Assembly: GCF_022539505.1 (NCBI RefSeq)
Contig: NC_061510.1
Span: forward strand, 401,184,249 to 401,248,248
Origin: Lolium rigidum
Taxonomy: Eukaryota; Streptophyta; Magnoliopsida; Poales; Poaceae
Reading direction: 5' to 3'
Length of the DNA: 64,000 nucleotides
Of the stretch, positions 23,001 through 35,380 are shown piece after piece; within the stretch, counting starts at the first letter, position 1; the number at the start of each line of letters is the position of its first letter. The notes under the pieces were generated by a model that had not been told where the DNA came from, searched no databases, and saw only the letters and a list, made by a program, of their open reading frames with translations. A program made the position numbers and the translations under genes.

Positions 23001-25145
23001 TTATGTGCAAAAATAATATCAAATGTTGCCCAAACCCTGACAAACAAGTGTAAAAACCATTAATTTGTAGAAGCTTGTGGTTGCGATTAGTATATGAGGT
23101 GCTGGTTGTAAGACTCCCAACAGCAAATGCATCCAGTTTTTCTAGAATCCTTATCATTATTTGAGTTGATAGTAGATGGCCAACATATCAAGTCTATTTG
23201 ATAGCTTATGAGTGTCTAACACAGCTCGAGTATCGAGACATGTATGACTGAATGTCATAAGACACATTAGAAGAAATTACTGGTGAAGCTATGTAAACAG
23301 GAAAGAGCTGCCCAACGAAAATTGCACAAGATCATGTTTTAGTTAGGACAGGGTATATCTGCAAAAGGGAAATCAAGCTACGACACAAAAGTCTAACTTA
23401 GTTCTAGAATGCCTCCATCTGTATACGGAGTGAAGAAATGTCCATACTCTCGAGAGCCTCATCGGTACGAAATCTTTCTACTGTTTTATTTCCAGTGTCA
23501 ACATCCCTCAGTTCCACCTGCAGCAACCAAGAGATGAATAAAAATCAAATTGGTAACGAAACAAATAGAAAATTTAACTGTGCCCCAAACTTAATACTTC
23601 ATCATTTGAGGGGACGTTTGCATTAAATTGCAGACCATGCCATTGCAGTAACAGTGAGTCAACGAGATGCCACTGGGATTATTCATTCTTATTTCTTGGT
23701 GTCTGGCCATTTATTTAACTGCCCTCGTTATTACTCATTCACATTTTACCGCTAAGTTATCTTCTCCATGTTGGCATCTTGTCTTGCTGGTGCTAAAATA
23801 AACACTCTAATGACTCAAATGACACTAATCGTATCCAATACCATAGATATAAGAAAAATCTGGCAAGCTTACATTAAGTATGATAGTTATTAAGTATGCA
23901 TCGTTAAGTGCTGGAACAGATTGAAAGAATGAAACAAAATAATGACCTGTATCGTGGCTCCTCCTCTTCCTTGATGTGAATGATTATATTTTATCACCTA
24001 AGCAAAACACAATGAAGAGGATAAATTGATTGCTCTTAGCACACCAGAAACATAGACGAATATAAACCACAGTTTGTGTAAAACAGGAATAGGCATGGAT
24101 GGAGGACACTAAAAGCAGTTAAACGTACCTGATAAATGCGGCCTTGATTTGAGGTTGACCCAAAAGATGGATAAGTAAATAATCCATGATACTTGGAAGT
24201 AAAAACCAAAACAAAAGGGATGTAATCAGTTAATCACACACCTCTTCTCTGTATTACATTTCCAAGCTTCACCTACAACATATGAAGAGAGTCTCAAGTC
24301 AATGTAAGCACTGGTCTGTCCTTCTGCAAAGATAAATTAATAACAGAACTAAAAAGGCATGAGCAAAAAATCAGACCGAGGATATAATCAACAGGCCACT
24401 AAAATGTACATCCAAAGTTGTTTTTGCAGTTAACTTCGTAAATCCGGAACGGGACTTCCATGATTACTGCGTACTAAATTAGCATCCATATCAAGAGGAT
24501 CGATCTAACACTAAATTGCTCTGCTACACCTAAAATAGAACAGGCTCCTGGCTCACACGCCCTGCACCAGCGGCGCTATGAGTGTAGGTTGCTTGGACAC
24601 ACAATGATCTAAGGACTTTCCTTTACGGCTTTCTTGAGGATATGCCAAAACTAGAACGTACAATTTGAGCATTATTATTACACGGGGAAAAAAGCTAGAA
24701 CCATTCCACACATTTATTCGATTGCTAAGACGCCTAGCAACAACCACTGAACAAAATAGCAACGCACAACTCCGCTCACGAAGCGATGCTCCGGCGAATT
24801 CGTCCCGAATTGAACAAAGCAGCAATAGTGACAAACTCAAAAAATAGTGATCTGCGACGGCTTAGCAGAACCCTAGCTAAACCCTGGGCGGGCACGGGCC
24901 AATCGAGCAGAAGAGACAGCGAGGGATCAGAAGGGTGGAATTACGTCGGAGCCGAGCATCTTGGCGCCGCGGCGCTGCGTGGCGGTCCACGGCGTGGCGG
25001 CGAGGGAGCCCGCGGACGGGTCTCGCCGGGCCGCGGAGAGGGTGGCGACGGCATGGGCGTGGCGGTGGGTGGCGGGAGGTGGAGAGCGGAGGAGGAGGGA
25101 GAGGCGGCGGGAAGCTTTGAGAAGGTTCCGCCGGAGGATCTGCAT
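20028..25145 (-). CDS. Organellar elongation factor P family protein
   Basis: Minus-strand coding exons, in order: 25145-24945, 24272-24242, 24142-24129, 23997-23947, 23517-23448, 22727-22661, 22554-22487, 22020-21897, 20932-20893, 20217-20150, 20034-20028. All junctions are GT-AG and in phase, giving 246 residues. The first ~62 residues are Arg/Ser/Ala-rich with no acidic run, which suggests a mitochondrial (or plastid) presequence. Then come the KOW-like EF-P N domain (VKLGNVIQRRG to IQVELRDVDTG), the central OB domain (NTFEQLEVSKELFG, VTLQYFDGRPL) and the C-terminal OB domain (GLTVLAPPFIEVGESIVIST). EF-P binds ribosomes stalled at polyproline and promotes peptide bond formation. The loop that holds a modified lysine in E. 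coli EF-P reads GRGGA here, with R93 at that position. Exon 3 is only 14 nt and the last coding exon 7 nt. The gene is convergent with the Rieske oxygenase gene and divergent from APRL. Confidence 0.9.
22633..22653. repeat. Tetranucleotide microsatellite (tgaa repeats)
   Basis: About five units of tgaa/aatg lie just inside the EF-P intron that follows exon 6 in gene sense. A possible marker locus. Confidence 0.85.
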
Positions 25146-26639
25146 CGCGGTGGGCGGAGTTGCGGCGGTGGAGGTTCGCCGTTTGCTCCTGCGCGGCGCG
25201 GGGAGGTTGGATTGGAATGGATTGCTGCACTGGCGCTGGCGTGGCCCGTGGGGCCCTGGATATGGGCCGGGCCTGAAGATTGGGCTAAATTCTTGGACAC
25301 AAGAATGCTTGTAACGGGGTCAGTGTCTTGATGATGGTCGATAGAATGGGAATGTGGCCAGTTGCACATATCCAATTTCTTGTGACATGACATGTCAAAA
25401 AACAAATCCTGACATCATAAAAAAAACCGCAAAAAATCTAGCAACAAGTTCTCTAAAGAGGAAAAATCCAAATTCTCATAAAGTAAATTCAATTCTTATA
25501 TGAATTGATCTATTAATAAGGCATATGATGGCGGAAAAGATATACCAACACATAAGCATTCTAAACATGCATGCCACATTCTAGGATGGAGAAAAGGATA
25601 TACCAACAGATAAGAGCAGGCACAAGACGGCGCTTAAAACTAGGCGCCGGAATTAGAATCATGGTACAAAGGCGATTGCTCCCTTTTTCTTTCTCGCGGC
25701 GTTGAAACAAAGGCCACTTGGTTAAATAAGCATCTCAATAGGAGTCCAACGTTGCAAGGACTAGCGCTTCGCTGCAGATTTTATTTCCTTTCGCTTAATT
25801 TTATTATTTAAGCGCCTTGATAAGCGATGCTCTATGCATTCTAGCGTTGCAATCCTATGTTTTCCCTATTCTAGCGGGTTTGGTATCATGCAAAGAAAAG
25901 AGGTCCTACATGTTTTGATCCAGTCAACTTGTTTGGTGCCACGGAGAAGTAGCATTAGATTGAGAATTTCATGGTTTCATCCCAACCTTAGTTTCTCTTG
26001 GTACCATGTCATTTCTGTGGATTTGCAAAACAAATGATAGCATCAAGTTCAATTTATTACTTCTTTTCCCAATGAAATGAAATGATGGGTGCCAAACAAG
26101 CTTTTATTATATTTTTCGTATGGCTATTGTTTGATTTGCAGGACTGAACCAAGTAGGATTTTCTCAATAAAATCTTTTCATACTACATTTCGTAGTAAGT
26201 ATTACATCCACTCCAACCTCTTTGACATAATCTTTGTTTTTCATGTGCGGAGCAAACCTCGATGCATATAAAATCCTGTAGAACTTGGATGAATATGACA
26301 TTGCAACCCTATTTTCCCTGTTTCGTGTTCTGAAAATCATAGTATGAATCAAAGAGCTCCCAAATATTTATCTTTTTATATGTATGAAAAAGAAAAATAT
26401 TATATGGAAAGAACAGATGGGTCAGGGCCGCTGACCGGTGGCCCAGCAGTCCGACCAATTAACGAAGCCGGCAAACAGTAGACCTACCACCCTACAACCA
26501 ATAACCACGCGCCACGTCACGCCCCGCCCAAAATAAGCTCGGCAAATCCAATCTCAATCTGCCAGTCTCCCTCTCCCTCCCCACCACGTGCGCCCAGAAA
26601 TTCCCCAGGGAAAGCAAAATCCAGCCTACCAATCCAGCC
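25146..26639. promoter_or_regulatory. Shared intergenic region between divergent EF-P and APRL genes
   Basis: These 1.5 kb separate two divergent start codons and must hold both promoters. On the APRL side there is a CACGTG G-box at 26585-26590, about 50 bp before the ATG, and an ACGT-containing cacgtcacg around 26513-26521. The EF-P side is GC-rich up to about 25280, probably 5' UTR. The middle is AT-rich and contains a candidate MITE at 25614-25832. I see no other gene. Confidence 0.5.
25614..25832. mobile_element. Candidate MITE with GAGCA termini
   Basis: The ends look like imperfect inverted repeats: gagcaggcacaagacggcgc on the left, and on the right the complement of gcgccttgataagcgatgctc. 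Possible TSD is TAA on the left versus TAT on the right, so it is not clean. It resembles PIF/Harbinger-type MITEs of grasses, but arm similarity is moderate. Confidence 0.35.
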
Positions 26640-29262
26640 ATGCGCTGCTCCGCCGCCGCCGCCGTGATCCTCCTCCTCGTCGCCGCCGTCGCCGGAGCCA
26701 CCGCGGACGCCGGTCCAGGGCCCACCTGCCCGCGGACGGTGGGCCCACACTTCCTCGACGCGCTTGGATCGCGGTGCCACCGCGTCCGGATCGAGCCGTC
26801 ACCGCCTCTCGAGGTAGCCGCCCTCTCCCCTCCCTCGCCTAGCCGCGACGTAATCCAAATCACGACCCCGTGTTCTGCCGGCCCCGATATTCCCCGCGGC
26901 TTCTTCTCCCTCCTGTAGGATTTTTTTCCAATTTTTTTCGTGTCAATGCGACCAAAGTACTAGCGGTGTAGAATGATCTGAAAATTTGAATCGTCTATGA
27001 GTCGTCTAATTAGGGCTCGAAGCGGGGCGATGTGAAGTGCGGGGGATTTTGATACCGAGGGCGGGGAAATGCGTTGTGATTTATGATCGATATTGCCACC
27101 CGGGTGGTGTAGCAATAGGGTTGGTGGCTGGATAAAACCAGCCAATGTTAACTCAACAAACTTAAACAGAACATGCTGGAAGCTGAATCAAATTCGAGGT
27201 CTTAGGGTAGGATTACTATGTGAGTGTAATGTCTTGATGGTTTGAACAAACAGAAGCGTCATCAGGATCGAGGATATAATGCAGATATATACAGAAATGT
27301 TGTTATGAATAAGCATGTGTTTTAGAGCATCTCCACTCGTCTCCCCACAGAGCCCCCCACGGCCACTTTTTTTCATCCGGACGGCGAAAAACGGCCCAGT
27401 CAGGCCCCCGGTTCCTCGTTTTGATCCGGATTTGAGCCTATTTTCGTTCGGACTCCCCATGCCATCCCCGGCCCCCCGGGGAGCGCTCGGGGACTCCGGA
27501 TGAAGCTAAACCAACCGCCCACGCCCACGTGTCTCCTCTTTCGTCCGGATTCCCCGAGCCGTCCTCTTTTTCCCCGAGAAACGCCGCTTGGGGAGCACAC
27601 GACTGGAAATATACTGCCCCCCACGCCAAATCTTCCTCCAATCCGGACAAAAATTTCGCCGGATTTGGGCGTGGGGAGCGCCAACGAGTGGGGATGCTCT
27701 TAGAGTTGCCTTCATTTGATGATTTCCTAGGAATAATAAGTAAAACCCCGCACCATGAATTAGGCTGATATGCGTGTTGCAACTTGCGAAACTCGCAACC
27801 TTCTGGTTCCTTCTGTAGTGATTGACTATACGTTAATAACTTTAAATACGTTTTCTCCTACTGAAGGTGAGAGGGGATGCATTTGATAAAGAGCTGAGTT
27901 TTCGCCATGGTGGTGCTTCCTACTCCATTCTCTTCTATGCGGCATGGTGTCCTTTCTCCAGCAAATTTCGACCGACATTTGAAGCTCTCAGCACTATGTT
28001 CCCTCAGATACAACACTTGGCTGTTGAGGAATCTTCTGCGATGCCTAGGTATTTGTTGTTGGACTCTATTTTCCGCGCATGTCCTTGAGGCGGCGCATCC
28101 TGATTATTTTGTTAGTGAAATGTTATTTGACCAGTGGCTTACTGCTCATCCTACCTCTTTTGCTCACTATAGTTTGTTTTCAAGATATGGTGTCCGTGCC
28201 TTCCCAGCCATTCTTCTGGTGAATGAGACTTCAATGGTTCGTTACAGGGGTACAAAAGATCTGAAGTCTCTGGTTGATTTCTATAAGGAGACCACAGGTA
28301 CAACCATTATTCTTGCTGTTTGGTTTTGAAAATCATTTCCTCTGTTTCCTGCAGACATAGTTTATTTAATGGTGGCAGCTTCTTTCAAATATATCCTATA
28401 TGAAACTTGAGAAAAACAGGATAAAAAATATAGCGTTAGGTTCCTTTTATTGGAAGCTCACAAATTTTTTTTGCTTCTAACTGGTCCAATGCTCCTTTAA
28501 ATTGGAGAATATATACAATTACCTGGTGGCGAATTTAGTTGCACCCTTGATTCCATGAATGGTATTCTTGACCCCATACATGAGAACTGACATCTTGCTA
28601 TTATGATCCACTTGTTGAAACCCTTTAGTGTTGATGCCTGTGAATGTTGACGAGAAGCATATTAGATTATTCCTGGGGAAGTCTCGTAATAAACTTTGTC
28701 GATGATAAGGATTTGTTCCATTTCCCAATTGATTTTGAACATGGATATGCATATGCTGCACACTACACTACTACAGCTACTGATGATTAGATTGTTTTGT
28801 TTATTTTATTACTTCAACCGTTGAAGTCAAGTCTTTCTCTCTGCAGGCCTCGATCCAATTGCATATGTTGATGTTATTCAAGAAGAGAGCCCTGGAAGTT
28901 TGGGATCAGTCATGCCAGGAGGCCGTTCTCTGCATGAAATGGCAAAAGACGAGCCATTTGTGTTTCTCTCTGTGCTTTTTATCATCCTGAGAGTCGTGGC
29001 ACACTTCGTCCCTACTATCATCTGCCATCTGAGAGCCTTCTTGATTGTGCGTGTTCGGAACTTGAACTTAGGAATCCATAGGGGAACAAGCCAACTTATG
29101 GAACGGGCATTGACTGCGCTTGATGTAAAGAGGCTTTGGAGCAAGCTTAGACTGAGCAGTAAGACAAGGGACCTTAGGAAAGGGGCGAGTAATGCTCGAG
29201 CCTGGGCATCGTCATTTGCTTCTGTCTCGCTGGGTGAACCGTCCTCCTCAAGGCAAGCCTAG
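26640..29262 (+). CDS. APRL: 5'-adenylylsulfate reductase-like (APRL) thioredoxin-fold membrane protein
   Basis: Exons are 26640-26813, 27867-28048, 28173-28297 and 28847-29262, with GT-AG junctions in phase, giving 298 residues. Residues 1-24 form a signal peptide (Ala/Val/Leu core after MRCSA). A thioredoxin-like domain follows, with WCPFS at 85-89 (single active-site Cys86, Ser in place of the second Cys) and the cis-proline motif AFP at 128-130. One transmembrane segment lies at about 198-220, then a basic, Ser-rich tail. These are the marks of plant APRL proteins, named for similarity to the C-terminal domain of APS reductase. They lack the reductase domain and should not reduce APS. They likely act in the secretory pathway as disulfide-handling proteins, though their substrate is unknown. 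Intron 1 holds a 374-bp MITE. The APRL paralog number cannot be decided here. Confidence 0.88.
27326..27699. mobile_element. Tourist/PIF-Harbinger-type MITE in APRL intron 1
   Basis: The termini are gagcatctccactcgt and acgagtggggatgctc, inverted repeats with one mismatch. TTA stands at 27323-27325 and at 27700-27702, the target duplication typical of PIF/Harbinger. The interior is GC-rich with no coding capacity. Confidence 0.8.
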
Positions 29263-30695
29263 CCTTTCTGGGATGCTCTTTGATAGTCTAGCTGCTGATA
29301 TATGATTCAAAATCAGTTGATCTTGTTTCCCCATCCTGCTATGTATGCAAGTTCACGCATGTGGGGAACCTCACAGGAATGTAAATTTTCAGGCCTTGTC
29401 TTGTTGTATAGAGAAATACATTTTGTGTTGCTGACGCAATACCTGTTCTTCTGTCAATTAACTCAAGTAATTGTTTGATGTATGGTGAAGATCTGAGTAT
29501 TTTCTTTCATGTCTTTCAGTTTGTTGGTACAATTTGGCTTCACTATGCTAGCCTTATGTGCAGTTGTGCACCAGCTTCAAGCTTTGGGCAGCCAACCCCT
29601 GCTCTTAATTGTAATGATTTGTTTTACACAACATGCTGTTTAAATGAAATAAAACAGTTCTGCATATGAACTGTTTTCACTTTCAAGTGAAATTTTCTTA
29701 CTCTGAAGACCTGTTTCAATTTTTTCTCCCAACTACATTTTGACGCACAACTCTGCTCCTACATGATTATCCATCACTGTCTTGGGTCACACATCAACTT
29801 TTCAGAGTTATGTGTCTGCAGAAGTTTCTAAACACGCGTCCCATTCTCATCTTCCTTCCGTGTTTAACTGGTATGTGTCCCTATCCTTCTTTACTTCATG
29901 TTGATTTCATTTATCTGCTCCTTTGTTTATAATCTACCGTGTAGTAACTTTGACCTCTCCATTATGATACTCTCACTATGCAGTTTTCTCTGAATTAGAC
30001 TTATATTTTTCTGGAAGCATGCTTCATAATTTGATTGAAAATGATGTTCCTTGAAAGCCTTTTAGTATTAGGTAGGATGTGGCATCCTAATCCTTGACAG
30101 CAACTGACAAGACCTGATTAATTAAAGTTTGTTACGTCGTACAAGTAAGATTACCGAGTAACATTGTGCTGTGCATGGGATTATTTTAGGATTGTGGAGG
30201 AGTTTACCAGTCGGGGCACCGACGCTATATCCTATTCTACAATATTTTTTATCTCCTTACGTTATTACTTTTTATAATTGTTGATTTCTTGGCAGAACTA
30301 ATCTTTTCAGCCGGCTAGGATCTTTGCAAAAAACATGGCAACTGGAAAGCATTGAGTAAGGAGGAAGGAAGGATCAAGTCCCCATTGGTAGGCTCCAAAG
30401 AACATTTTCAGGTTTTCTTTTCAATATGTAATTTCTGCTTTGTCACCTAGCAGGAAGGCAAAACCCACATACACACAAGCACCTTAAATTGGCTGCCATC
30501 TCCGTTGGTGCAAGACAAGTTGTTCCCCACTAGCCTTTTCAGTTGCTGTTCCCCTCCACAAACTAAAGAAAGTATCCTTCTAAACCATCACTTGCTTTGA
30601 TTCTCGGGTAGCATCCATTCCGTAGCATCATAGTTGCAAGCAGGTGAGCAGCTACATAACTCCCTGATCCAAACTTGTTCTTGCACTGAGTTGCC
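29263..30695. other. Intergenic: APRL 3' UTR and promoter of the next gene
   Basis: Roughly 29263-29700 should be the APRL 3' UTR, with AATAAA-like sequence (aatgaaataaaac) at 29643-29655. Pyrimidine-rich tracts ending in ag near 30290-30320 might bound a 5' UTR intron of the downstream gene, but nothing fixes it. No further gene is seen. Confidence 0.45.
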
Positions 30696-31707
30696 ATGAC
30701 CGGAGGGGATCCCATGGATGTAATCAGCCTGGATGACTGGGAGCTCCTGCCTGACCAGGAGAGCTCCTTCTTCATGGAGTACACTGTTGGTGGTAAGGAC
30801 CAGATCTTGTTGGGGGCTGACTTGGTCATGATCAACATGGACCACTTCACCCCTGCATCTCACTCTTCTCCCTATAATTGCATCTTAGACGAAGAAGCCA
30901 AGAAACCACATCAGCCACCATTGTTCCAAGATGCCTCTGATCCCGTCGTCGAATTCAAGGACATCGGTGTCGTGCACACCCAGTTGAGCCGAGAGGAGTC
31001 TGCGTCAAAGGTGTCTGAGGTGCTGATCTCTGACGCGGATGACGAGGAGCTGATCAAGTGGCGTGCTGTTGTCGAGGAAGTTTGTGAGAAGGACGAGGTG
31101 ATGGTGGAAGCAGCACCTGATCTACGCGACGAGGAGGAAGAAGGTGTCAAGGGAGACAGGGCAGGGCTGGAATGCGTAGGTTTCAGTGTCGGGAAACTGC
31201 GGGTGAACGGTGCTGGGGCACTCTGCTCGTTTGGGGTTGCGGCTGCCACCTTCTGCATCTTCCTGCTTGGCGGCAAGCCACAGAACCAGAAGAAGGTGCA
31301 GAGCCAGAAGATGCAGTTCCAGATGTATGCGGACGATGAGGTTGGTGGCTCTTTCCTTCTATTCTTGAACTAATTCAGCACTTTAATCTTCGCACTGTTC
31401 CTCAATTAGCTTTACTTGTTGCAGTGGATGAGTTCAGCAACTTTGGATCATTCTTTCCGACCAATAAAAAAGGCTTTTCTTATATTTTTTAAAAAAGTTT
31501 GGAATCTTGCAATAGATTAGGCTGATGCACTGAATCTTTTGGGGATAATGGCCCACTGTTCCTAACTGTTTTGCCTTGTCTGGTGTGCAGAGGATTCAGC
31601 AGGCTGTGGAGCGGGCCTCGATGTTGAACCAGGCTATGTCGTCAGTCATGGGAGGCGCATCCACTAGGGCAAGCATATCATTCGGTGGCTACTATGATGG
31701 TTTTTGA
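30696..31707 (+). CDS. Plant-specific single-TM protein of unknown function (DUF6821-like)
   Basis: Two exons, 30696-31340 and 31591-31707, joined at phase 0 by a gtTGgtggc...gtgcag intron, giving 253 residues. The start context is gccATGac. An N-terminal segment DDWELLPD (residues 13-20) is followed by acidic and Ser-rich sequence. One hydrophobic segment lies at about 172-193, preceded by the conserved-looking FSVGKLRVNGAGA. The basic, Gln-rich tail contains QKMQFQMY. I recall plant proteins with a 'WELLPD' start and one TM classed as DUF6821, but I could not check this. No biochemical role is known to me. The gene lies in the same direction as APRL with 1.4 kb between. Confidence 0.75.
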
Positions 31708-34700
31708 TGTGCTAGAAACTTCTAGAATCCTTGTGTATTCATGACCATAGTATTAGATGCAGAGTATTTGTATTGATATATTCTTTATATTGGCCAGGGC
31801 CCAGTAGCCTGGATGTACGCTAGCTAATACTAGCATCTTGCCTCCTCTCACCTGTACAGTCATTGCTGGGTGTGAATATTTTGGGTTGATCAATACGTCC
31901 CATTTGACTTGTTTCTTTTTACTGCGGTTACAAAGAAGATGATGCGCACACTCGCGCACACGCATGTCGCTCGAGCACACGCCAGCGCGTCTCCTAATCA
32001 CGCGCTGGAATCGACAGCGTAGTAAGAAACTTGGAGGCTGTTTCATGATACTGCCACTTGGCCGTGTGTTAACTGAATCTGGCCGGCACGTGAGACTGTT
32101 GATTCGTCGGTTAGTGCTATCGCTACGACACATCACAATACCCTGAAATCGACAGCCATTGTGATCTTCTTTTCCCCTCACCGTTCACATAATCAAAATC
32201 ATTCCGAGAAATCGGTCTGAATCAGCTTCCCCACGGCCACGGTACGCCTCGCCTGAAGATCCCGTCGCTTCACTAAGCTGAGCGGTGTGCCTACAGTTTC
32301 AGTGGATGACCTGGACGGCACGTCGTCCAGCTCCAGCAGCGTGCGACTGGCGATTGTTCTCACTCTTTTTTTTTTAACCAAAATATAGTGTAAAGGAATG
32401 CATCGAAATTAGTCCTGCTAGTTCCTCCGAAGAAAGCTAGCGGAAGCATAAAAATCTTGGGTCTACATCATGTCAAGTAGATGAGGCCGTGTCCGAGCAC
32501 CGCTCTACGATAGCAATGGCCGGGGGTGGAACACATCGATTTTAACGGTAACAGTAGGTACTCACGTCATCACGTGATATTTACCACCCAATCACTGCTT
32601 TGAAATTGTTGAGGCTTTTGACATTTTTCTAATAAAAAATTAATAATTGAAACAAAAGTGAATTATGAAACTATACTAATATATGGGTAATATTATGAAA
32701 CTGTCTGAAAAAGTAAAACTTATGACATCATTGCCGACGTCATTGCGGTATGTTTTTAAAAAGGTGTTTTAGTTATATTTTAATTATATTTCATAATTTT
32801 GTGAAAGGATTAGTCAGCACATTAGTGATGTCGTTGCTGATGTCACTCCGGTAGATATTGTTACCGGTAAAAAGAGGTTTTTGGGCCCCGGTGGAGCTGT
32901 CCATGAGTACACAAGTTTGCCAACGCTGTTTGTCTGATTTTTTCCCCCTAGGAAACTACTCTTTTTGTTTTATTGAGGGACCGGAATTACTGCTTGTCTC
33001 ATGGCGACGGCCTGGCAGCAACGGCATGCACCGTCCCTCCCACCTTTTTTTTTTGAACTGCCGTCCCTCCCACTTGGCTTCACCGTGGGCTTCCAGTTCT
33101 GCCGTTCTTGCACAAAACCATTTCCCCGAAGTTGCCAAAGAGTGTTTTTTTTTTTGCGGGAAAAAATATACCAAAGAGTGTTACTGTAAGAGCTTTCCTC
33201 GATAAAAAGCATGCAGCCCGATAAGGGAAAACTAGCTCGCTAAATAAAATCGCGTGGCCATTCTCTAAACGTTATACAAATTATAACGTGCTAAAAGCAT
33301 GCAGCTTTTTAAAATAGTTTTTCGCAAAAAAAAAAAATTGACAGGTATAACATGTATATCAAGGATTTCATCGGCTAAAATATTATCCAGATTAATACAT
33401 GCATAACTAATAACCAGTTTTGACTGGATTATATCACACCATTTTCCCTTCCTCCCATAGAGACAAAATATGCAGGACAAGGACAAGAACTACGTAACTG
33501 AACTGAATTAAGAAGCACATAGCTGAACTGAACTAAGAACTATAGAGTTGAACCATGTTATCTACGGGCTACGACTACCACTACGGAACTTCCTTCCGGT
33601 ACTAGCCAAGTTGAAAGAGAGCCTGCAAGGATGAACTAGATATGACTGTTGCATGCTGCGCAAGAGGAGGTGGCTTGGCAGCGAAGATCGGCGTCAGATC
33701 GAGCTTTTGGTCGAGGCGCATGTCCTCCTGGCGATTCTGGTTGGGACGTGCCACGCGGAGGCGACCGAGCAGAGTTTGAAGAGAGTGGCATGGCGAGTCG
33801 AAAGTGGTGACTTGTTGGTTGCCGACCTGCAGTTGAGTTGAGCTAGGTTGAAATGAGGGGCTCGTGGGCTGCTGCTAGTTCCATAACTTTTTTTAGCGCG
33901 CTATAGCGAGCTTAGTTCCGCTAATTGTGAGATTAACATTATAGCGAGCAAATTATGCATAGCGTATCGTTCATCTTTTAAATACGCTAAATGGGATGCA
34001 TGCTGGACTTGATGTGAGGATGAGGCCATAGAGATAGCCATGGCCCAAAGCCATCTAGATGAGCTAGCCCAGTGGCACAGCCTCGCCGTCCAGGAGTCCG
34101 CGTTGGCTCAGGGTAGGCCAATGACTCCTTCGGTCACCCCTACGCGCAGCCAAGCGCTTGCACCGCCACCTGCTCCAGCTCCTACACCGCAACCACCACC
34201 TCCTCCCGCACCAACGCTGCTGCTGCCGCCACTTCCTCCCGCACCAACGCCACAGCTGCCACAACTGGCTTTGTAACCGGCTTTGGCCGTGGGCACCTCT
34301 GGTCTTTGTCAACAGCGAGACAACGAGTAGGCGTCCATGACGTGAACCAATATCTAGGGTTTTAATTTTAAGTATTTTTTCGGTACTATGTAAATTATTT
34401 TCTATCGATAAAAACTATTATTAAAAAATACGTCGGGCCAAGTAGCTGTGCAGAACCCGACTCAAACAAACGCGCGCTCAAACTTGGATACTTTTGTGTA
34501 CACGGCACCACCTAAATAGAAATAAACGATCACTTTTCGTGTCTAAAATACATCAGGCCGCTGGAGATGTTCTCCTACGAAAATTGTATCCAGGCGAACC
34601 TAATACCCGTTGCAATGGGCTCTAGCCACACATGCATAGATTTGCTCACTCTCTTGTCTACTTAAGAGCATCCATAATGAGCATCCATAATGCACAACGA

Positions 34701-35039
34701 GATCAATGACAGCGAGAAAAGTGATCTGTAACATCAGAGTCGCGTGCAATCGTGCATCACCTCGGCCGTGCATATGCGCGCGCTCTAGCTAGCCTGGCGC
34801 TGCCGTGAACACTAATAGCCTTTGCTGCTAGATGTGTTTGGGAAATTATATTTGGACCAAAGATACTATATAGCTAGAATTAGGAACACGTAGAGCTAGC
34901 CCTTGCCAATGGCATGCCCATTTTTATAACCTGATCTGCACCTCATCGACCCAAGCATGATACTCTGCAAATTGGCAAGTTGACAACCCTCGACGCTTAT
35001 TTTAGAGGTTGATGGCGCCAGACGCCCGATTTTCAGTCC
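31708..35039. other. Intergenic DNA with decayed repeats
   Basis: I see no gene. Poly-T tracts near 32365-32376, 33045-33055 and 33146-33157, and an A run near 33327-33338, look like decayed retroposed or MITE material. The open stretch 34040-34276 is Pro/Ala-rich low complexity and is not accepted as a gene. The segment ending near 34575 (cgctggagatgttct) resembles one terminus of a gagcatctcc-type MITE whose other end I cannot find. A short duplication, gagcatccataat twice, is at about 34664-34691. Confidence 0.4.
32541..32873. mobile_element. Candidate foldback element with ACCGGTAACA-type ends
   Basis: The left end tttaacggtaacagtaggta and the complement of the right end tagatattgttaccggtaaa form an imperfect inverted repeat. 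The AT-rich interior contains two similar phrases, gacatcattgccgacgtcattgcgg and gatgtcgttgctgatgtcactccgg. No clear target duplication was found. Confidence 0.35.
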
Positions 35040-35044
35040 ATGAG

Positions 35045-35367
35045 TGTCAGCGACCTGTCTACTAGCGCTGATCAAGAGTTGGGCGGGAACGGTGCCGATT
35101 CAATATCTTCGTCGCCAAGAAGCAAGGCCCGGCCCAGGAGAGAAAGGAAGGCCCCAGCTCGCTACACCGGTGCGGACTGGACCACCTGAGGCCGGCCCTT
35201 TAGCTGCATCTATATAAGCTCGTCGTGAACCTGTGCTTAGGCATGTTGTAAGTTAATCATGAACCCGGCAGTGCCGTGGAGACTCGCTCGGGGGTGGTTG
35301 GGAGGATAATCGAGCGAATTCCCTATTCCGTGTTGTGTGACGAGATCCGATCTAGCAGCACCTCACA
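35045..35367 (+). repeat. 5' LTR of the chromovirus
   Basis: Starts TGTCAGCGACC, ends CACCTCACA. A TATA-like tctatataagc is at about 35208-35218. It differs from the 3' LTR (TRIM removed) by about five or six substitutions and one 10-bp length change near the end. Confidence 0.9.
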
Positions 35368-35369
35368 AG

Positions 35370-35380
35370 TGGTATCAGAG
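35370..35380 (+). other. Primer binding site of the chromovirus
   Basis: TGGTATCAGAG, two bases after the LTR end, is complementary to the 3' end of plant initiator tRNA-Met. Confidence 0.88.

Noticed and set aside
24786..25405. Plus-strand and alternative minus-strand frames over EF-P exon 1
   Set aside because: GC-rich shadows. The minus-strand frame beginning at 25145 continues into EF-P exons with correct phase.
30911..31276. Minus-strand Ser-rich frame opposite the DUF6821-like gene
   Set aside because: It is an antisense shadow; the plus-strand frame has a good start, a TM segment and a phased second exon.
34040..34276. Pro/Ala-rich 78-codon frame as a small gene
   Set aside because: Low-complexity repeats, no splice logic or family resemblance, and surrounding DNA looks like decayed repeats.
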